Assembly: GCF_026625565.1 (NCBI RefSeq)
Contig: NZ_CP112998.1
Span: forward strand, 7,228,501 to 7,292,500
Length of the DNA stretch: 64,000 nucleotides
Direction: 5' to 3'
DNA from: Dyadobacter pollutisoli
GTDB lineage: Bacteria > Bacteroidota > Bacteroidia > Cytophagales > Spirosomataceae
This document shows positions 61,352 to 64,000 of the stretch, in pieces (position 1 is the stretch's first letter; each line of letters starts with the position of its first letter). A model generated the notes under the pieces. That model was not told the origin of the DNA, did no database searches, and saw nothing but the letters and a program-made list of their open reading frames with translations. The translations under genes were made by a program, and so were the position numbers.

Positions 61352-61375
61352 TTGATATTTTTAAGATAAGTGACC

Positions 61376-61418
61376 AAAAGGATGTTAGAACGTATCAATG
61401 TTCTAACATCCTTTTTTT
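61376..61418 (+). terminator. Strong terminator after serC
   Basis: A perfect 16-bp stem (AAAAGGATGTTAGAAC with GTTCTAACATCCTTTT), an 8-base loop and a T run. It ends five bases before the start codon of the next gene. Confidence 0.9.
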
Positions 61419-61422
61419 ATTT

Positions 61423-62343
61423 GTGAAACGAAATGATAATCTCTGGAAGTCCATATTGGAAGATGTCTTTGAAGACTTTTTAAAGTTTTTCTTTCCCGGT
61501 GCAGATGAATTGTTCGATTACTCAAGGCAATTCGAATATCTTGACAAAGAACTGGAACAACTCTTTCCCCCGGAAAAGCATCAGTATGCACCCAGGTACG
61601 TCGATAAACTCATTAAAGTTTATACCAAAGCTGGGATGGAAGAATGGATTCTGGTGCACGTTGAAGTGCAAGGTTACCAGGATCACCTTTTCGCAGATAG
61701 AATGTTTACTTACTATTATAGAATCTGGGATAAATATCGGCAACGAACAACGGCAGTTGCGATCTTAACAGATGAAAGTAAAAATTTTAGACCGACACAT
61801 TTCGAGCAATCTTTCCTGGGAACAAAATTGGTTTTTGAATTTAACTCATTTAAGATACTGGATCAGTCAGAAGACGCCTTGTCAGAAAGCGACAATCTAT
61901 TCGCACAAGTTATTTTGACAGTAATGACTGCATTGCGGGATAAGTCACTGGATGATGAGGATTTGTTCTCCCTAAAAGTACAACTTGCCAGAAGATTGTT
62001 TTCCAAGCAAATTCCAAAGTACAAAATTGGAAAACTGATGATTTTTTTGAAATTTTATATAAGATTGGAAAGTGATGAATTGAATGAAAAATTTGAATTT
62101 GAAATAAAAACACTTACAAATAACACAAGTAAGACGATGGGGATCGAAGAATTTTTATTGCACCAAGCCAAGGAGGAGGGAAAAGAGGAAGGTATAGAGC
62201 AGGGCGTACAACGAGGACGCATTGAGAGAAATATATCGTTTACTCAAACACTTCTCAGCGAGACTTCTTTTAGCATAGAAGAAGTGGCTCGTCTAGTCGG
62301 TGTCTCAGTCAGTTTTGTGCAGAATGTCAAGGCGACAATGTAA
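61423..62343 (+). CDS. Rpn family recombination-promoting nuclease (PD-(D/E)XK)
   Basis: A 306-residue protein of the Rpn/YhgA-like transposase-nuclease family, related to E. coli RpnA. The N-terminal nuclease fold contains DELFDYSRQFEYLDKELEQL and the core ILVHVEVQGYQDHLFADRMF (ExQ form of the metal site). The C-terminal part has a charged linker (QAKEEGKEEGIEQGVQRG) and a helix-turn-helix-like tail FSIEEVARLVGVSVSFVQNV. The start is GTG at 61423, only a few bases behind the serC terminator, leaving no room for its own promoter. It is A+T rich and may have been acquired by transfer. Confidence 0.85.
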   Translation: MKRNDNLWKSILEDVFEDFLKFFFPGADELFDYSRQFEYLDKELEQLFPPEKHQYAPRYVDKLIKVYTKAGMEEWILVHVEVQGYQDHLFADRMFTYYYRIWDKYRQRTTAVAILTDESKNFRPTHFEQSFLGTKLVFEFNSFKILDQSEDALSESDNLFAQVILTVMTALRDKSLDDEDLFSLKVQLARRLFSKQIPKYKIGKLMIFLKFYIRLESDELNEKFEFEIKTLTNNTSKTMGIEEFLLHQAKEEGKEEGIEQGVQRGRIERNISFTQTLLSETSFSIEEVARLVGVSVSFVQNVKATM

Positions 62344-62466
62344 AGCGGCTTCGTACTTTTTGGTCTGCTGTTATCGGGTGTTTGCAGAGCGAAAGCCGAA
62401 ATTCTTAAATGGCATTTTAAGAATAAATATTTAGCTTTATGCTTTGTTACCAAAAACAGACAAGCG

Positions 62467-63084
62467 GTGATCAATTTTGAGTCCTTAACCGGGGAGAAAA
62501 CGGACCAGCAATTGTGGCAACGGATTCGTGCGGGAGACGAGCAGGCGTTCACCAATATCTTTGAGCGATACCACCGGACTTTATACAACTACGGAAGCAA
62601 GCTATCCACGAATTCCGCTATCATCGAAGATGCGGTACAGGACGTTTTTATTGATGTATGGAGGCTTAGAAATAACCTTACCGAAAACGTTACCTCTGTA
62701 AAGTTTTACCTTTACCGGGCCCTGAGAAGGAGAATCCACCTGGCTCAGGACAAGTTTCCCATTACCGAAGAAATTACATCGCTTGGCGACCAGGAAATAC
62801 CGTCCAATCTCTCCAATTCCGAAACGATCCTGATCGACGACGAGTCGTCATCCATGCGTGCACGTAGAATACAGGAAATGCTTTCCCAGCTTCCCGACCG
62901 ACAAATGGAAGCATTGACTTTACGTTACTTCGACGATTTCAGCATTGAAGAAATTGCCGACATTATGGGCGTCAGTGAGAAATCTGTGCGCAACTTCATT
63001 TACAAAGCCCTCACTTCCCTCCGTCAGAATCGCCAGACGCTGATCATTTCTACCCTGATTCTCTGCCTGTTATTTATTTTTTAG
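62467..63084 (+). CDS. ECF RNA polymerase sigma factor (FecI-like) with C-terminal hydrophobic tail
   Basis: A 205-residue sigma-70 family factor. Region 2 lies at about 25-90 (FTNIFERYHRTLYNYGSKLS, then EDAVQDVFIDVW), and region 4 at about 135-190 (LPDRQMEALTLRYFDDFSIE, and IMGVSEKSVRNFIYKA). A short hydrophobic segment (LIISTLILCLLFIF) at the very end could be a membrane helix. It starts with GTG. A FecR gene follows, so it is the sigma factor of a cell-surface signalling unit whose receptor is probably outside the window. Confidence 0.9.
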   Translation: MINFESLTGEKTDQQLWQRIRAGDEQAFTNIFERYHRTLYNYGSKLSTNSAIIEDAVQDVFIDVWRLRNNLTENVTSVKFYLYRALRRRIHLAQDKFPITEEITSLGDQEIPSNLSNSETILIDDESSSMRARRIQEMLSQLPDRQMEALTLRYFDDFSIEEIADIMGVSEKSVRNFIYKALTSLRQNRQTLIISTLILCLLFIF

Positions 63085-63172
63085 AATTTTTCTTAAAAAA
63101 AGTTTCATTTCTAAGGGGTCATTTTTCGGTTTCGTCGCTCTTTACTTTTGAAGGACGATAAAAGCACCCCAC

Positions 63173-64000
63173 ATGAAGCATGATCCCTATTCTCTGACGG
63201 AGCTAATCAGAAATGATGACTTTATCGCATGGGTAATGCATCCGGATGCGCTGAGTGACAGGCGGTGGGAGCTTTTTCTGGAAAAACATCCGGCTAAGAG
63301 ACAAACCGTTGAGTCGGCCAGGGAATATGTCATACTGTTGGCGAAAGATACTGGCAGGGACCAGCCAACCAAAAACCAAAGCGATCGCATGTGGAGTGCT
63401 GTGGAAAGCCGTATGCACGAATCCGTGCCGTCGGCTGAGGAGAATGTAATGCCGCTGGTTCAGGCAAGAACCGTTTCCGGATGGAGGTGGGTGAGGGTAG
63501 CAGCTTCGGCCGCGCTGATATTGAGCATTGGATCGGTGAGTTACTGGTTTTATTATAAGAACACAAACGGTAATAGAGACAACATTGCTGAAACGCAGGA
63601 AACGCTGCCAGGCGCAGGAGCTATTCAGAAAAGCAATGATACGGATAAGCCCATGATGATACTTCTTAGTGACGGAAGTTCGGTAGTGTTACAGCCCGGC
63701 GGTCATTTGAGCTATTCGGAGGCTTCTAATAAAAGAAGAAGAGAGGTAACCTTGACAGGCAAGGCATTTTTTGAAATTGTAAAAAACAAAGAGAAGCCAT
63801 TTCTGGTATACAGCTACGGGTTGGCTACCAAAGTACTCGGTACCAGCTTTATGATCGACGCTTCTGAGGAAAACAAGGACATTAAGGTGGAGGTGAGAAC
63901 GGGTACCGTCGCGGTATTCTCGATTAACAATCTGGACAAGGCAAAGACGAGCGAAGAACTGGACAAGCCTGAATTGCAGGGTTTGACATTAACCCACGAT
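63173..64000 (+). CDS. FecR family anti-sigma factor (partial)
   Basis: 276 codons of a gene that runs off the right edge. The N-terminal cytoplasmic part (about 1-100, opening MKHDPYSLTELIRNDDFIAW) binds the sigma factor. A TM helix (about 106-126, VRVAASAALILSIGSVSYWF) crosses the inner membrane. The periplasmic FecR domain shows SDGSSVVLQPGGHLSYSE and VTLTGKAFFEIVKN, then TKVLGTSFMIDA. It receives signals from a TonB-dependent receptor. The gene is 88 bases after the sigma-factor gene. The receptor and any SusD-like partner are expected to the right. Confidence 0.9.
   Translation, partial: MKHDPYSLTELIRNDDFIAWVMHPDALSDRRWELFLEKHPAKRQTVESAREYVILLAKDTGRDQPTKNQSDRMWSAVESRMHESVPSAEENVMPLVQARTVSGWRWVRVAASAALILSIGSVSYWFYYKNTNGNRDNIAETQETLPGAGAIQKSNDTDKPMMILLSDGSSVVLQPGGHLSYSEASNKRRREVTLTGKAFFEIVKNKEKPFLVYSYGLATKVLGTSFMIDASEENKDIKVEVRTGTVAVFSINNLDKAKTSEELDKPELQGLTLTHD

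Noticed and set aside
1..64000. tRNA and rRNA genes
   Set aside because: No cloverleaf-like stretch, CCA end with T-loop consensus or rRNA signature was noticed in the gaps between genes; a tRNA search program would be needed to exclude them fully.

Overview
This 64 kb window comes from a member of the Bacteroidota, most likely Cytophagales and plausibly a Dyadobacter-like genus (inference). The clues are promoter boxes of the TAnnTTTG type, almost no Shine-Dalgarno sequences, HmuY/HmuR haem uptake, a FecI-type sigma factor followed by FecR, DUF6934 and DUF6056 proteins, a RAYT with its REP palindromes, and a fused SerB-SerA. It is ordinary chromosome: no tRNA, rRNA, CRISPR array, prophage or conjugative element was seen.

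Layout. 0-4.8 kb: start of atpA (minus), a periplasmic FKBP isomerase and a Prc-type protease, ending at a terminator shared with the next operon. 3.4-9.2 kb: a complete RND efflux operon (MFP-RND-OMF, minus). 10-12 kb: a GNAT-SRPBCC fusion and a YdeI-like protein. 11.9-14.6 kb: hmuR-hmuY with a metal-repressor-like palindrome inside the promoter. 14.7-16.9 kb: YceI, a small VOC unit and an AraC regulator. 17.2-24.2 kb: JmjC-type cupin, uvrB, a ParE-type toxin-antitoxin pair, a deoxyribonucleotidase divergent from a DeoR regulator with twin palindromic operators, and an SDR. 23.6-27.7 kb: ileS coupled to a DUF6934 gene and a 52-residue gene. 27.8-32.3 kb: beta-carbonic anhydrase, PepSY membrane protein, GH16 glycosidase, BASS-family transporter and DUF4230.

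32.3-38.8 kb: a glutamine-synthetase-like ligase, a RAYT with REP elements inserted behind it, then SDR, aldehyde dehydrogenase and class I amidotransferase. Together these could form a gamma-glutamyl route for an amine or amino alcohol. A phosphoribosyltransferase and a second toxin-antitoxin pair follow. 38.8-47.3 kb: GH36 alpha-galactosidase, kup, mntH divergent from a DtxR/MntR regulator, an LptF/LptG permease and an EamA transporter. 47.4-53.9 kb: a surface-glycan cluster of two GtrB-like glycosyltransferases, two GT-C-like membrane proteins and an MBOAT acyltransferase. 54-58 kb: GroES-like protein, DbpA-like helicase, polysaccharide deacetylase, cold-shock protein and YheT hydrolase. 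58.3-61.4 kb: serine synthesis in two genes (SerB-SerA fusion, SerC). 61.4-64 kb: Rpn-family nuclease, then an ECF sigma factor and the start of its FecR anti-sigma factor.

The observations most worth following are: an isoleucyl-tRNA synthetase whose HIGH signature reads GIHH; one DtxR-like box shared by mntH/mntR, hmuRY and the PepSY gene; the SerB-SerA fusion with a palindrome in its promoter; the split gamma-glutamylation cluster; and the ileS-coupled DUF6934 pair.
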